The notes: generated from the sequence alone by a model not told the origin. A stretch of 64,000 nucleotides of DNA from Planctomycetales bacterium (GCA_026400835.1 JAPLOA010000050.1:1-64000), one strand, 5' to 3'; counted from the stretch's first letter, positions 28,068 to 37,593 are shown. Numbers and translations: made by a program.

Positions 28068-28172
28068 GGGAAGCAAGTCTTCAGTGTTCGGTGTTCAGTT
28101 TTCAGAGAATCGCATCGAGTCACTGCATCGGCGAACTGTCATGTCTGCCGGATCCAGTGTCCCCATTGCACA

Positions 28173-30308
28173 TCACTGGGGGCGTCCCTGACCTTGCTGC
28201 ATTCGCTCACGGAAGGATGCCTGCATTTCTTCCAGAGTCAGTTTGCCGTCACCATCTTTGTCTGATCGATCAAAGAACTCCGGACGAGGATGCTCCTCTT
28301 TCGTCACGATGCCATCCTTATTCTTGTCCATGCTCTCAAACATGACTTTCGGATCGGGTGGACCACCGCCACCTGGTCTGCCCGCACCCGGGCCACCTGA
28401 ACCCGGGCCGGCACCGCCAGCCGCAGCTCCGCCGCCCGGTGGACTACCTGCGGCGGCACCTCGTGGCCCTTCGCCTGCGGCAACTCCCGGTGACTTGCGA
28501 TCCGGGGTATCCAGTTTTTCCCGATTCTTTTCGGTCTTCGCGTTGATCTCCGCCTCAAGAGCACTCAGCTCTTTGGAGAAATGAGTTCGCGGGCTCATCA
28601 CAACAGCTTCGCCATCGGCCACCCCGTCCAGCATTTCCATAAACTCATCGTTGGCGTCACCAACTTTCAGTTCTCGCCGCTCCGGACCTTTTGGAGTAAT
28701 CACATAGGTAAAGTATTGTCCCGAGTACGAAACCACGGACTGCACAGGAATCTGCAGTACGTCCTGTTTGCGGTCTTCCACAATAATCCTGACCTGAGCC
28801 GTCATGCCTGGCTTAAGTTTTCGCACGCGAGACGGCTCATCAAGAATTTCGATGATCGCTTCGTACTCTTTGAGGTCAGTATTCGGCCAGCTTCCGGGAA
28901 CAGGCACTGACGAAATACTCTGCAGCTTGCCTCGATAGGGATCGCCCGGGATTGCATCCACCTCAATTTCAACAGGCTGACCAACAATGACGCGACTGAT
29001 TCGAGACTCATGAATGCGAGCATCGATCTTCATGTGTTCCAGATCCGGCAGATTGATAATCGCCTGACGTTCGCGTACGGAAGCCCCTTCTTCGATCACA
29101 ACAGGTTCACTACCGCGGCCACTGTTCTGAGCGGCATAGACAACTTCACCAGCCTGCGATGCGACCAGTCGACACGCGGCAATCTGACGCTGAAAGAGTT
29201 CCAGCTTTTCCTGTTCAATCGCCAGTGTCAGCTTCGCGGCATCGTAAGCCGCCTTCATCTGTGTCATCAGAGCTTCGCCTTCCAGGCGGGCTCGTGAGGT
29301 TTCACGCTTCGTGTCCTCAGCGGTCTGCATCAGCTCACTTTCCTTGCGGATTTTGGTGAACTTTTCAAGAACAGACAATTCGCCGGACTTCACCTTCAGC
29401 ACGATCTGAGACTGCGTCACTTTCAAACGAGCACTCTCGAGCTGGTTCACGTTAGCATAACCCAGTCGAGCCTGGTCGCGAATTCGTTCGTACTCTTCCT
29501 TGTTGATCGACAGCTCTTCTTCCGTCTTCTTGATATCACCCTTGATCGTTTCAAGAGCCTGCTGATACTCGCCGCCTTCTGACTTGTAGCTGATGTTATC
29601 CAGGTCCGCGAGCTGTTCGGCCAGTTTGGCCTTGGCGACATTACTCTCGTTCGTCGTCTCCTGAATCTCGATGTCCTTGCCGGCCTTTTCAAGATTTGCG
29701 GCAGCGGTCGTATTCTTGATCTGCTGCTCTTTCTCTTTCTCGACCAGTGCCGAGGAATCCAGTTCACAGCAAATGTCACCCGCGATGAAGTCGCCCTTGC
29801 GGAGCTTCTGACGATCTTTCACCAGCATCTTCGTGAATTCACCAAAGACAACTTCGTAGACTTTCTCCGTGCCGTCTTCTGCAACGACTTTGACAGACTT
29901 TGATGATTCAGAAGCACTGTCGACAAACTGGGCGATACCTTCAAACTCAGCCACAACCGGAGCGTTGACCTTGCTGCCTTCCGGGATCAGCGAAATGATT
30001 GTCGTTGACCCTTCCACTCGATTGCTGAGCGTTACGTTACGCAGGCTGTCGATCGTGCCGTTCTCCGTGATCATAATCCGGAACGGCGCTTTTTCGGCTT
30101 TGGCCGTGATGAAGCCTGAGCCGACGACTTCTTCCTCGCCTGTAACCAGTGTCATGACCTGCTGGCGAGTTGACGGCACAATCATGACGGCCGCCGCCGA
30201 TGCCAGCAACAATGCCAGAATCACCAACGGAATGGTTTTACCTGAACGTGGAACAAAACGTGAAGCAGTTACTGCCATATTTGCGCGGAGCATCCTCAGA
30301 GACCTCAT
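28173..30308 (-). CDS. HlyD/MacA-family periplasmic adaptor with C-terminal EF-hand pair
   Basis: 711 residues, far longer than usual adaptors (about 400). A membrane anchor (about 26-45) is followed by an N-terminal beta segment, a long coiled coil (about 170-370, e.g. KLAEQLADLDNISYKSEGGEYQQ), a lipoyl/barrel region (RQAIINLPDLEHMKIDARIHESRISRV) and a beta-barrel with VKPGMTAQVRI-like LKPGMTAQVRIIVED. After a Gly/Pro/Ala-rich linker (about 600-645) come two perfect calcium loops, DKNKDGIVTKEE and DKDGDGKLTLEE. The adaptor would bridge the inner-membrane ABC complex and the TolC-like protein encoded just upstream (5 bp gap). An ATG ten codons downstream is a possible alternative start. The EF-hand tail is unusual for this family. 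Confidence 0.88.
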   Translation of the reverse strand: MRSLRMLRANMAVTASRFVPRSGKTIPLVILALLLASAAAVMIVPSTRQQVMTLVTGEEEVVGSGFITAKAEKAPFRIMITENGTIDSLRNVTLSNRVEGSTTIISLIPEGSKVNAPVVAEFEGIAQFVDSASESSKSVKVVAEDGTEKVYEVVFGEFTKMLVKDRQKLRKGDFIAGDICCELDSSALVEKEKEQQIKNTTAAANLEKAGKDIEIQETTNESNVAKAKLAEQLADLDNISYKSEGGEYQQALETIKGDIKKTEEELSINKEEYERIRDQARLGYANVNQLESARLKVTQSQIVLKVKSGELSVLEKFTKIRKESELMQTAEDTKRETSRARLEGEALMTQMKAAYDAAKLTLAIEQEKLELFQRQIAACRLVASQAGEVVYAAQNSGRGSEPVVIEEGASVRERQAIINLPDLEHMKIDARIHESRISRVIVGQPVEIEVDAIPGDPYRGKLQSISSVPVPGSWPNTDLKEYEAIIEILDEPSRVRKLKPGMTAQVRIIVEDRKQDVLQIPVQSVVSYSGQYFTYVITPKGPERRELKVGDANDEFMEMLDGVADGEAVVMSPRTHFSKELSALEAEINAKTEKNREKLDTPDRKSPGVAAGEGPRGAAAGSPPGGGAAAGGAGPGSGGPGAGRPGGGGPPDPKVMFESMDKNKDGIVTKEEHPRPEFFDRSDKDGDGKLTLEEMQASFRERMQQGQGRPQ

Positions 30309-30313
30309 TCAAA

Positions 30314-33079
30314 TCAGTTCTGTGGTTCCGGAACGGGTAGGACGACATCGGGAGGGCTTGCAGGCGAGGAGACATTTCCGCCAACCGTCAGATTATCCAT
30401 CTGAAGGTAAAACGGATCGGTCCAGACTCCGCGAGGATCAATCTCCATGATACCCATATCACGGAAGATGTTAAGCCGATTTGTCTCGTAAGTGACCCAA
30501 TCGGCCACAAGAGAGTTTTGAGCCTGCAGTACCGAATCCAGAGCATTGACAAGGCTCAAGGCATTCGTTTGCTGGCCACCGGCCGCCTGTAAAGACGCAC
30601 TATCATATTGTAAAGCGGCGTTTCTCACGGTGGTTCGGTCGATTTCCAGACGGTACTCCTGAACCTGAATCTGCCGCCAGCTCGCGCGAATTGACTGCTT
30701 AATGCGGTCTTCCGATTCCATGTAGGTGCGTCGAGCACGCTGATAGTTCACGAGTGCCTGTCGGTAAACGTTTCTTTCCAGTACCTGGTCGAGCGGAGTG
30801 GTGAACTGTACCCCAGCGCTGTGAGCTGTGCGGTTCTGAGCATCGGGATTTAAACCTTGTTCACCACGAATGGTAATGTCCAGCCCGGCTTCCAGAGCGT
30901 TGGCTGCGATCTCAACACGACGACGAGCATCCATGACCTGGGCTCGCACATTCATCAGGTCATGTCGATTCTCCAAACCAATCGCAATCACTTTTTCGAT
31001 GTCCGGAACGTCCATCGTGCCATCCAAAGTAAACGGGACCACGGCGATCTGCTCAACTCTCAATGCCGCCTGAATCACCTCCAAACTCTGAGACATTCGC
31101 AGCAGATACTTATCGCGAAGATCACGAGCACCGCTGATGCTCTCCCAAAGCAGTTGTTCGACAGAGTAAGACTCAAGAGCCGCCTTGTTGCCGGTTCTCG
31201 GCAGTTCACTCCAGTTCTCAGGCAACTCCGTCAGTTCGATCAGACCATTGCCGCTCTTGTCGAGCTTCCTCAGGAGTGCGTCTTCCGATTCAGCATCCAG
31301 CATTTCCTGCAGCATGGTGAGCATGCCACTCCCAAACGCGAAATCGCGCTCCGCAAGTCGATACTGTCGCAGATCGTTTGTCATCCGTTCGAGAAGACGA
31401 GTTCTTTCTGCCTCGCTGCGGAAGTATCTCATGCCTGGCTCAGCGGCACGCCAGTCGTCTTTTGTCAGTTCAAGGATCTGCTGGATAGGAAGAAAGTCAT
31501 TCTTCACCTGCACAACCCCGACTTCGTAAAGCCGATCGCGCAACCGATTCAGTTCGCTGACGTACTTCTTCGTCGCAGACAATCTTGGAGGAAGCTCTTC
31601 CATTACGCCCTGGCCGACCACAGGCAGCAGTTCTTTTCCGAGATCCTTCTGCAAGGTCCGCAGCTCAGTTTCCAGGTTGATCAAGTCCCAGCTGATCAAC
31701 GAAAACGGCTGCAGCAGCGATTCTTCAACTTCCAGATTTACATTTGGCGGAAGGCCCACAAGTATCTTGAGATTATCCTGCTGATCGGCAAACCGCCGCT
31801 GACTGTCCGCTAGATTCGCCTGATTTCGATTCAGTCTGTCTCGCAACTGCAGGAACGAGAGTGATGTCACCTGCTGCTTCTTAAAGTCGATCAGTTCCTG
31901 AGCCTTCGATTGGTAATCAGCATCATCCGATATCGCCAGAAGCTGTTCGCCCTCGGCGTCAGACATGTCTCCCTGCCATTTCAGCCACTCCCCATCGTAC
32001 GAAAATTTTCCCTGCAGAGCTGGCGGTACCATCAGCCCCTTAAATCCTTCCAGTGAAGATGATACAACGCCCGGCACTCGAGTATCTTTGACCTGCTGCG
32101 CTTCAAGCTGTTCTTCCAGCTGACGGATATTGTTTTCCGTATTGATAATCCCCTGCCGCTGTTGAAGCAGGTTCAGATAACTCACGGTGACCTGAGTAAA
32201 CAGCGTCTGTCGGAACCGCGCGAGGACACGGGCCGCATAAAGGACATTGCGTTCCGTTTGAGTCAGGGCCTCCAGCACAATCTTGCGGCCAGCTCTGAAC
32301 AACAACGGCTGAGTAAAGCTGTAGCCAATACTTGGAGCCGATGACTGTGCTCCATTGCCCGCGAAGACCCACGTGACGGAGTTCGCAATGTCGACTGCGA
32401 TCTGTCCGCCGGTCGGCAGCAGTTGACTCACACCGAACGCTGCCCCCATCGTTGATGTTGCCTGGCCAGCCGAATTCGTGCGAGTGTTAAAGCCAACGCC
32501 TGGCTCTGTCCCGGAGACTCCCAGAAATCGCACACCCAGTCGGAATCGCTCGGCGGTGAGTGTTAACGCTGCCAGATACAGATCTTCAATGTTCGACTGG
32601 TACTCACGACTGTGAATCGAGGCCAGATCCATCGCCTGAGGAAGATTGATCTTCAGCAGTTGAACCTGCGCATGACCTTCAACCGGGTCCACTCCATTCA
32701 TCTGAACGCCGTAAGGTTGCAGCCACTGCGGATTCTCGATGGCAAAAGATGTTCCCAGCTTGTGCCAGCTCTTGTAACCTTTCTTCCCATTGACGCAGTG
32801 CATCAGCGAATGAGCCGCTGGATCGTCCGGGGGCAAGGGCTCCTTGTCCGGATCGTACGGATCAAAGAAGCGACTGCGTGGATCCGGTGTCAGTTCCATC
32901 CGCGGAACTTCCCAGTGCGGATTGTTCAGCTTCTCGGCGACCGCGTTATACGTATCCTTGTCCGCCTGCTTCCGCCAGAACTGGCGCGAGCATCCGGACA
33001 TTCCGGGAATGCTCATGGATCCAAGCACCAGCCAGGTTAAAAACCGGCGACTTCTTCGGCGCGAAATTCGGGTCAGCAT
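30314..33079 (-). CDS. TolC-family outer-membrane efflux lipoprotein with an EF-hand loop
   Basis: About 921 residues, roughly twice TolC. The N-terminus is a lipoprotein signal with lipobox (GSMSIPGMSGCSRQ), so it is lipidated. Paired coiled-coil regions carry TolC-like repeats, e.g. RFLGVSGTEPGVGFNTRTNS, FTQPLLFRAGRKIVLEALTQTERN, FTTPLDQVLERNVYRQALVNYQRARR and IRASWRQIQVQEYRLEIDRTTV. Around residue 600 a canonical calcium loop DKSGNGLIELTE is embedded between the two halves. The start at 33079 has GGAGAGCAGCAGG upstream. It is the first gene of the efflux operon, so its promoter should lie in 33,119-33,427. Confidence 0.88.
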   Translation of the reverse strand: MLTRISRRRSRRFLTWLVLGSMSIPGMSGCSRQFWRKQADKDTYNAVAEKLNNPHWEVPRMELTPDPRSRFFDPYDPDKEPLPPDDPAAHSLMHCVNGKKGYKSWHKLGTSFAIENPQWLQPYGVQMNGVDPVEGHAQVQLLKINLPQAMDLASIHSREYQSNIEDLYLAALTLTAERFRLGVRFLGVSGTEPGVGFNTRTNSAGQATSTMGAAFGVSQLLPTGGQIAVDIANSVTWVFAGNGAQSSAPSIGYSFTQPLLFRAGRKIVLEALTQTERNVLYAARVLARFRQTLFTQVTVSYLNLLQQRQGIINTENNIRQLEEQLEAQQVKDTRVPGVVSSSLEGFKGLMVPPALQGKFSYDGEWLKWQGDMSDAEGEQLLAISDDADYQSKAQELIDFKKQQVTSLSFLQLRDRLNRNQANLADSQRRFADQQDNLKILVGLPPNVNLEVEESLLQPFSLISWDLINLETELRTLQKDLGKELLPVVGQGVMEELPPRLSATKKYVSELNRLRDRLYEVGVVQVKNDFLPIQQILELTKDDWRAAEPGMRYFRSEAERTRLLERMTNDLRQYRLAERDFAFGSGMLTMLQEMLDAESEDALLRKLDKSGNGLIELTELPENWSELPRTGNKAALESYSVEQLLWESISGARDLRDKYLLRMSQSLEVIQAALRVEQIAVVPFTLDGTMDVPDIEKVIAIGLENRHDLMNVRAQVMDARRRVEIAANALEAGLDITIRGEQGLNPDAQNRTAHSAGVQFTTPLDQVLERNVYRQALVNYQRARRTYMESEDRIKQSIRASWRQIQVQEYRLEIDRTTVRNAALQYDSASLQAAGGQQTNALSLVNALDSVLQAQNSLVADWVTYETNRLNIFRDMGIMEIDPRGVWTDPFYLQMDNLTVGGNVSSPASPPDVVLPVPEPQN

Positions 33080-33427
33080 CCTGCTGCTCTCCAATGGAGA
33101 ACGCTCGTCCCTGAGCATTCTTCCGGAAAATGAGTCGTCGTGAGACCCAGCCCTGACGGTCCGTCTGGTCCTGAGTTTCTCGTTCGTCCCAGGGTTCCGC
33201 CTGGTACGGTTTTATCGATTTCGACTCACACAGCGACTGTGCTTCATTTGATTCGCCTACAGTCGACACAGCCGGAAGAATCGTTCCCCGTCGCGCGACG
33301 AGACCGCTACCACTGGTCCATCCCCAGCAACAGACACGACCGGCATAATCCATCCTGCCGGTACAATCGCACAGGTATTGCTACAACCGGCAGAATCAAT
33401 ATGACCGTTACAAATTAACAGCCACCG
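33080..33427. other. Upstream region of the efflux operon
   Basis: About 350 bp separating the efflux operon from the next minus-strand gene. It carries several tgccggta/accggca-like half-sites (33,340-33,400), possibly operator-like, but I could not define a consensus or promoter. Confidence 0.35.
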
Positions 33428-34252
33428 TTATTTTGCGGGGGTTTTGAGTCGGAGATACTGCAGTCGCCCCACATGCCACATGTAGTCGGGACCAAACCCC
33501 GCTTCGCGCGGCCATTCATTCTTAACGGCTTCGCGCAGAGCCTTCATCGCGGCCACCGGCTTGTCTTCCACAGCATCGTTCAGTCCCACATACAACTGCG
33601 CATAAAACAGCCGGGATTGTCGCGACGATTCAGGCAACTCCGGCGAAATTGACTGCAGCACCTGATCTCCTGTCAGTGTGCCTTCGAATAACTGATATAC
33701 CTCGCGAAACGGAGGCCGGTCGTCTTTCTCGTACTTCAGCAGCTGCTCGCGCGCTTTCTCTTTACCAAATGCAGCTCGATGCGACAGATAGCGCCAGATT
33801 CCATTTTCCCGGTCGACATTGTCGAACGAATGGTACTTATCAAACTGAGCTGCCGCATCTTCCGGATGTCCGGCCAGGTACATTGCAATGCCCAGTCGCC
33901 AGTGAGATGCATCAAGGTCCGGTTTGAGTTCTGACATTTTCTTATAGTCCGTCTCGGCTTCCGCAAACTTACCGAGAAACATCTGCAGATCACCTCGACG
34001 CGAATACTTCCCCACGGCATCAGCATCCGTGTCTACAATCGCCGGAAATGCTTTCAACTGGCCGTCCAGTTCTGCAGTCAGCTTTTTATTCATCGCCATG
34101 ATCTCTGCATCAACAGTTTCGGCGGCTTGTGTATCCTTCGCATCGACAGCGACCTCTTTACCGTCGTCGACCGCAGCATCAGTCGCGGCCGCAGTGGTCA
34201 TCAGAAACGGCAGAATGAGCAGATTAAGAACACGACCCGTGTTGATTCGCAT
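33428..34252 (-). CDS. Exported TPR-like protein
   Basis: 274 residues. Signal peptide (VLNLLILPFLMTTAAATDA). After an acidic low-complexity stretch come tetratricopeptide-like helix pairs: KYSRRGDLQMFLGKFAEAETDYKKM and ELKPDLDASHWRLGIAMYLAGHPEDAAAQFDKY. The C-terminal half (RLFYAQLYVGLNDAVEDKPVAAMKALREAV) resembles more TPR units. Proteins of this kind mediate protein-protein contacts in the periplasm; no catalytic residues are seen. It is followed downstream by the efflux operon in the same orientation, 349 bp away, and by no certain partner. Confidence 0.78.
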   Translation of the reverse strand: MRINTGRVLNLLILPFLMTTAAATDAAVDDGKEVAVDAKDTQAAETVDAEIMAMNKKLTAELDGQLKAFPAIVDTDADAVGKYSRRGDLQMFLGKFAEAETDYKKMSELKPDLDASHWRLGIAMYLAGHPEDAAAQFDKYHSFDNVDRENGIWRYLSHRAAFGKEKAREQLLKYEKDDRPPFREVYQLFEGTLTGDQVLQSISPELPESSRQSRLFYAQLYVGLNDAVEDKPVAAMKALREAVKNEWPREAGFGPDYMWHVGRLQYLRLKTPAK

Positions 34253-34343
34253 GGGGAAATACTTTCACTAAGTCTTACCTACAATGCACTACTGACTTCA
34301 TGGTAGCGAACACCCGGCGTCTCCAACACTCTGCGAGCATCAT

Positions 34344-34500
34344 CGTTTAACGGCAAGCCACAGGCGACAGTGTTTCTTATCCACCATACGGCCATTCGAA
34401 TCGCGTGTTCACCGTCGTAGCAGCCCTGCCAATCTCGCCCATCGGTAAACAATCTTCACTCGTTAGAATCGCACTGACGCCTGTGGCTTGCCGATAAACG
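34344..34500. repeat. R4 element with 23-bp inverted ends
   Basis: Left arm 34344-34366 (cgtttaacggcaagccacag...) and right arm 34478-34500 (...ctgtggcttgccgataaacg) are inverted copies with one mismatch, spaced to a 157-bp unit. The arms resemble those at 11727-11792. The right arm lies 14 bp beyond the stop of the deacetylase gene, so it may also act in its transcript end. Confidence 0.75.
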
Positions 34501-34514
34501 AGGTCTTCAGTGGC

Positions 34515-35348
34515 TCAGACTCGCGTCGCTCGACAACTCGGAAACAATTGCAGCAACAGTGCTGCATCAGGTCTGAGGGCGTATTCACTGATCTCAAAAG
34601 CTTCGATGAATTCCAACGCCTGCCCAGCATCGCCAAATGCTTTTGATACTTCATCGCTAAAATGAGAGACACGCGGCCTGATATAGTTTGTGTACCACGT
34701 TTTTAGCCACGCCACACGTCCCGTCTGATCCTCTGGCAGAGTTTCCAGAATGCCCTGCTCATACGCCAGCCACTCAAAGACCTGAGAAGCATGACAGGCT
34801 AACATCGATACGATTGTGTCGATATGCTCTGCGATGTTCAAAATCATCTCCGGCTGCATACGCTGGGGTTTGGTAAACAGGTCCGGCATGTACGCCACCA
34901 CCGGATCTTTCTTCAATGCGGGTACGTCGGGGACGATGAGAGGAACCTTGACAAGATACGACGCATCCTGCACGCACTGACCAACCGCCCGATGGTCGGG
35001 ATGATAGTCATTCGGTCGATGAGTCAGCACGAGGTCGGGCTTGAACTGCCGGATCTCACGAATGATACGATGACGAACTTCCAAAGACGCCTGTAAAGCT
35101 CCATCCGGAAAGTCCCAGGTCTCATACACAGCACCGATAACTCGCCCGGCCGCCGCCGCTTCCTCTCGTCGCAGACGAACAAGCTCTGTTGATTCGCGAG
35201 TATGATGGCCGGCACCCCCATCGGTCACCGACACCATTTTTACCTCGCGTCCCATCGCTCTGTAGATGGAAGCAATTCCACCGGCATGAAATTCCGCGTC
35301 GTCAGGATGTGCTCCCAGAATTAACAACCGCGGTGCATTCATTGTCAT
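34515..35348 (-). CDS. PIG-L family deacetylase (BshB-like)
   Basis: 277 residues. Zn-dependent deacetylase of N-acetylglucosaminyl-type substrates. The metal site is visible: LILGAHPDDAEFHAGG (H14, D16, D17) and HRPNDYHPDHRAVGQ (H116/H119). Similar proteins act in bacillithiol synthesis (GlcNAc-malate deacetylase) or in sugar catabolism. A distant BshC-like gene is 10 kb away (44,968-46,542), which mildly favours a thiol role, but no BshA is here. The second of two adjacent ATGs (35,348) has the better spacing from AAGGAG. Confidence 0.88.
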   Translation of the reverse strand: MTMNAPRLLILGAHPDDAEFHAGGIASIYRAMGREVKMVSVTDGGAGHHTRESTELVRLRREEAAAAGRVIGAVYETWDFPDGALQASLEVRHRIIREIRQFKPDLVLTHRPNDYHPDHRAVGQCVQDASYLVKVPLIVPDVPALKKDPVVAYMPDLFTKPQRMQPEMILNIAEHIDTIVSMLACHASQVFEWLAYEQGILETLPEDQTGRVAWLKTWYTNYIRPRVSHFSDEVSKAFGDAGQALEFIEAFEISEYALRPDAALLLQLFPSCRATRV

Positions 35349-35351
35349 CAT

Positions 35352-35802
35352 TGACTCCTTGAGAACAATCGTCTCATTATTCGTGAAGCTGCATAAAGTG
35401 AGGCCGGGTGTTCGCGGGATCTATGATTCATATTATTCCGCCAATCGTGGCCCCGCACAGAATAATTCGCCAAAGGTAGTGCAGAGACGGCCCTCGAACC
35501 AGCACGGCAAACCACTCTCTCAATATCACAATCATCAACTTCACGCCGGCAGCAGTCGAAGAAAACTCAAGTCGCATCCTTCAGTGATCTCCGCCTTACC
35601 TGAGGATGCGACGCCCGTACTTCGCTTCGCTCAATCACACCTTAACAATCCCATGCCCCGGCTGCCGAATCGACAAAGCCGCGTCGAAATGAGATCAAAG
35701 GTTCTCGACTTGTGTACACCGGCGGTTGCCCTAGAATCGGGGCGCGAAATATGAAGTTATCTTTCATCATTCTGGATTTCTGATCCAGCTCAGGTTCCTG
35801 TC
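35352..35802. other. Divergent intergenic region with repeats
   Basis: 450 bp between the deacetylase and phosphatase genes. It contains a module-3 composite repeat (35397-35470) and an imperfect hairpin (35571-35612, gtcgcatcct/aggatgcgac). Promoters for both genes should be here but are not identifiable by eye. Confidence 0.55.
35397..35470 (+). repeat. Composite repeat, module 3
   Basis: gaggccgggtgttcgcggga, then a tatgattca segment, then aatcgtggcc-ccgcacagaataa. It matches 5190-5253 and the reverse complement of 11343-11412. Confidence 0.8.
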
Positions 35803-36513
35803 ATGCCCGATGCTTCTGGTCGACTGATTGCGATTGGTGATGTGCACGGATGTGGACATGCCCTGCAAGTGCTAATAGAAGAGATCGCTCCCACTGCCAA
35901 CGACCAGATCGTGTTTCTGGGTGACCTCATCGATCAGGGACGTGACACCTGCGCGGTGCTGGAATTCATCATTGAACTTCGCAAACAGTGCAGCGTCTTT
36001 CTGATTCAGGGCAATCATGAAGAAATGATGTTGTCCGCTCAGGAAAACGAAGGCTCACTGCGGTATTGGGAAAACTGTGGAGGTGTTTCCACATTGAACT
36101 CCTACCGCTTCGGTGCCCTGCTGAAGGATATTCCTCCAGAACACTGGGAGCTGCTGGCGACTTGTCAGCCGTATTTTGAAACCGATCACTTCATCCTGAC
36201 TCATGCCAACTATCGTCCCTCCGTTCCGATAGACCAGCAGGAGTCATATCAATTGCGCTGGGCACTGTTTGAACCAGAAGAAATGCAGCCGCATTGCTCA
36301 GGAAAGACAGTCGTCGTCGGACATACCGAACAGAAGAACTCCGAAATTCTTGATCTGGGTTTCGCGATGTGTATCGATACCGCCTGCTGGCGTCATGGCT
36401 GGCTGACTGCCATTGATCTGCATTCCGGAAAAGTCTGGCAGGCCAGCCGCTGGGGAATCATGCGAGAAGAAGGCGAACAGTCTCATCGAGGCATGGTGCC
36501 CGTCCTGCGCTAA
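35803..36513 (+). CDS. Serine/threonine-type metallophosphatase (PPP family)
   Basis: 236 residues. Dinuclear-metal phosphatase with IGDVHGCGHAL (D13, H15), FLGDLIDQG (D41, D44) and IQGNHEEMM (N71, H72, E73), plus the C-terminal metal histidines in LTHANY and VVGHTEQ. This is the prokaryotic PPP/ApaH-like signature. Substrate could be a phosphoprotein or a small phosphate ester or dinucleotide; not deducible. It is monocistronic and faces a transglutaminase gene on the other strand. Confidence 0.88.
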   Translation: MPDASGRLIAIGDVHGCGHALQVLIEEIAPTANDQIVFLGDLIDQGRDTCAVLEFIIELRKQCSVFLIQGNHEEMMLSAQENEGSLRYWENCGGVSTLNSYRFGALLKDIPPEHWELLATCQPYFETDHFILTHANYRPSVPIDQQESYQLRWALFEPEEMQPHCSGKTVVVGHTEQKNSEILDLGFAMCIDTACWRHGWLTAIDLHSGKVWQASRWGIMREEGEQSHRGMVPVLR

Positions 36514-36555
36514 TTCTGTCGCCGATCTTTTGTTTGTTCGCCCCTTGCGCCCGGT

Positions 36556-36652
36556 ATCGCGGGCTTCAGCCCACATTGTCCACTTCGACCTGTCACGTCG
36601 GCTTCAGCCCACACCCGGTTCGAGCTTCTTTGTTGCGTGGGCATTAGCTCAC
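36556..36652 (+). repeat. Degenerate tandem of ggcttcagcccac units
   Basis: gggcttcagcccacattgtc at about 36560, cggcttcagcccacacccgg at about 36599, and gtgggcattagctcacac at about 36639 are variants of one palindromic unit. They may form alternative hairpins after the phosphatase gene. Confidence 0.6.
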
Positions 36653-36675
36653 ACGCCGTTCACTCTGTTGCATTG

Positions 36676-36706
36676 CCGATTTGAAATCTCAAATTTGAAA
36701 TTGCCG
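36676..36706. repeat. AT-rich repeat related to the coding palindrome at 61012-61041
   Basis: gatttgaaatctcaaatttg followed by aaattg shares the atctcaaattt/aaatttgaga building blocks with the perfect palindrome inside the giant gene. Confidence 0.6.
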
Positions 36707-36717
36707 ACCTCCAACAC

Positions 36718-37593
36718 CTACACAATCGGCAGCACATCCACATTCACAATCAGGCGATGCTGCCCACCGCCCATAAACACGCCCGTCAGTGGCGGCACGT
36801 CACCGTAATCGCGGCCCCAGGCGAGCGCTATATGGTCCGTCGAACACAGTGCGTCGTTTGTCGGATCCACATCCGTCCAATGGCCACTACCACAATAAAC
36901 CGACAGCCACGCATGTGACGCATCGGCTCCGACAAGTCGAGGCTGACCTTCGGGGGGAATTGTTCGCAGATAACCGCTCACATACCGCGCGGGAATTCCC
37001 AGAGATCTCAACATCGCGATTTGCAGATGCGCGAAATCCTGGCAGACCCCTCGTTTCAAACGGAACACTTCCGCGACAGGAGTATTCACCGTAGTCGCCC
37101 GACTGTCGTACACAAAATCGTGATGAATCCTGGCCGTCAGCTCGCGAACGGCCTCCATCATCGGCCGTGAAACGGTGAACGACTGCAGAGCATACGCCCG
37201 CATTTCCGAATTCCAATTGATCCTCGGCGACGCAAACGCAAACTCAATTGCATCGCGATCATCGTTCTGAACATGCTGTTTGATCGTCGCCGCAATGGAC
37301 TCCCATGCCGCGGAACAGCTTGCGGGAGCAGTGTCAGGCGGACGAACCGTGACCAATGTTGTCGCGGTCACATCCAGTCGCTGATAACCTTCATTGAAGG
37401 AAAACGCATGCACAGGATTGCGAAACGAATCGACTCGTCGAGTCTTCACGGACGGCTCGGGTGAGATCGTCAGCGAAAAGCTCTCGACAAACTGATGATC
37501 CACCGGCCGAAATTCCAGCCAGGCCTGATTGTGACCGATCGATACAGCTTCCTGGCCCGCATAACTTGTTTTATGGGTGACTCGATATTTCAT
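36718..37593 (-). CDS. Transglutaminase-like cysteine protein
   Basis: 291 residues, no signal peptide. The N-terminal beta region (MKYRVTHKTSYAGQEAVSIGHN) is the bacterial transglutaminase-like N domain. The catalytic triad of the transglutaminase core is visible: C184 in RGVCQDFAH, H227 in GADASHAWL, D243 in DVDPTND. Such proteins act as peptidases or amide-forming/hydrolysing enzymes on peptides. The start overlaps the stop of the upstream ATP-grasp/alpha-E gene by 4 bp (ATGA) with GGGAGG in front, so the two are translationally coupled. Role in the peptide-ligase cluster: probably processing or transfer of the peptide product. Confidence 0.9.
   Translation of the reverse strand: MKYRVTHKTSYAGQEAVSIGHNQAWLEFRPVDHQFVESFSLTISPEPSVKTRRVDSFRNPVHAFSFNEGYQRLDVTATTLVTVRPPDTAPASCSAAWESIAATIKQHVQNDDRDAIEFAFASPRINWNSEMRAYALQSFTVSRPMMEAVRELTARIHHDFVYDSRATTVNTPVAEVFRLKRGVCQDFAHLQIAMLRSLGIPARYVSGYLRTIPPEGQPRLVGADASHAWLSVYCGSGHWTDVDPTNDALCSTDHIALAWGRDYGDVPPLTGVFMGGGQHRLIVNVDVLPIV

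Noticed and set aside
30857-31813. 318-codon plus-strand open frame
   Set aside because: Antisense to the TolC-family gene, which has clear family motifs.
34463-34510. Rho-independent terminator after the deacetylase gene
   Set aside because: The inverted arm pairs with a partner 110 bp away and no T-run follows; better explained as an R4 repeat.
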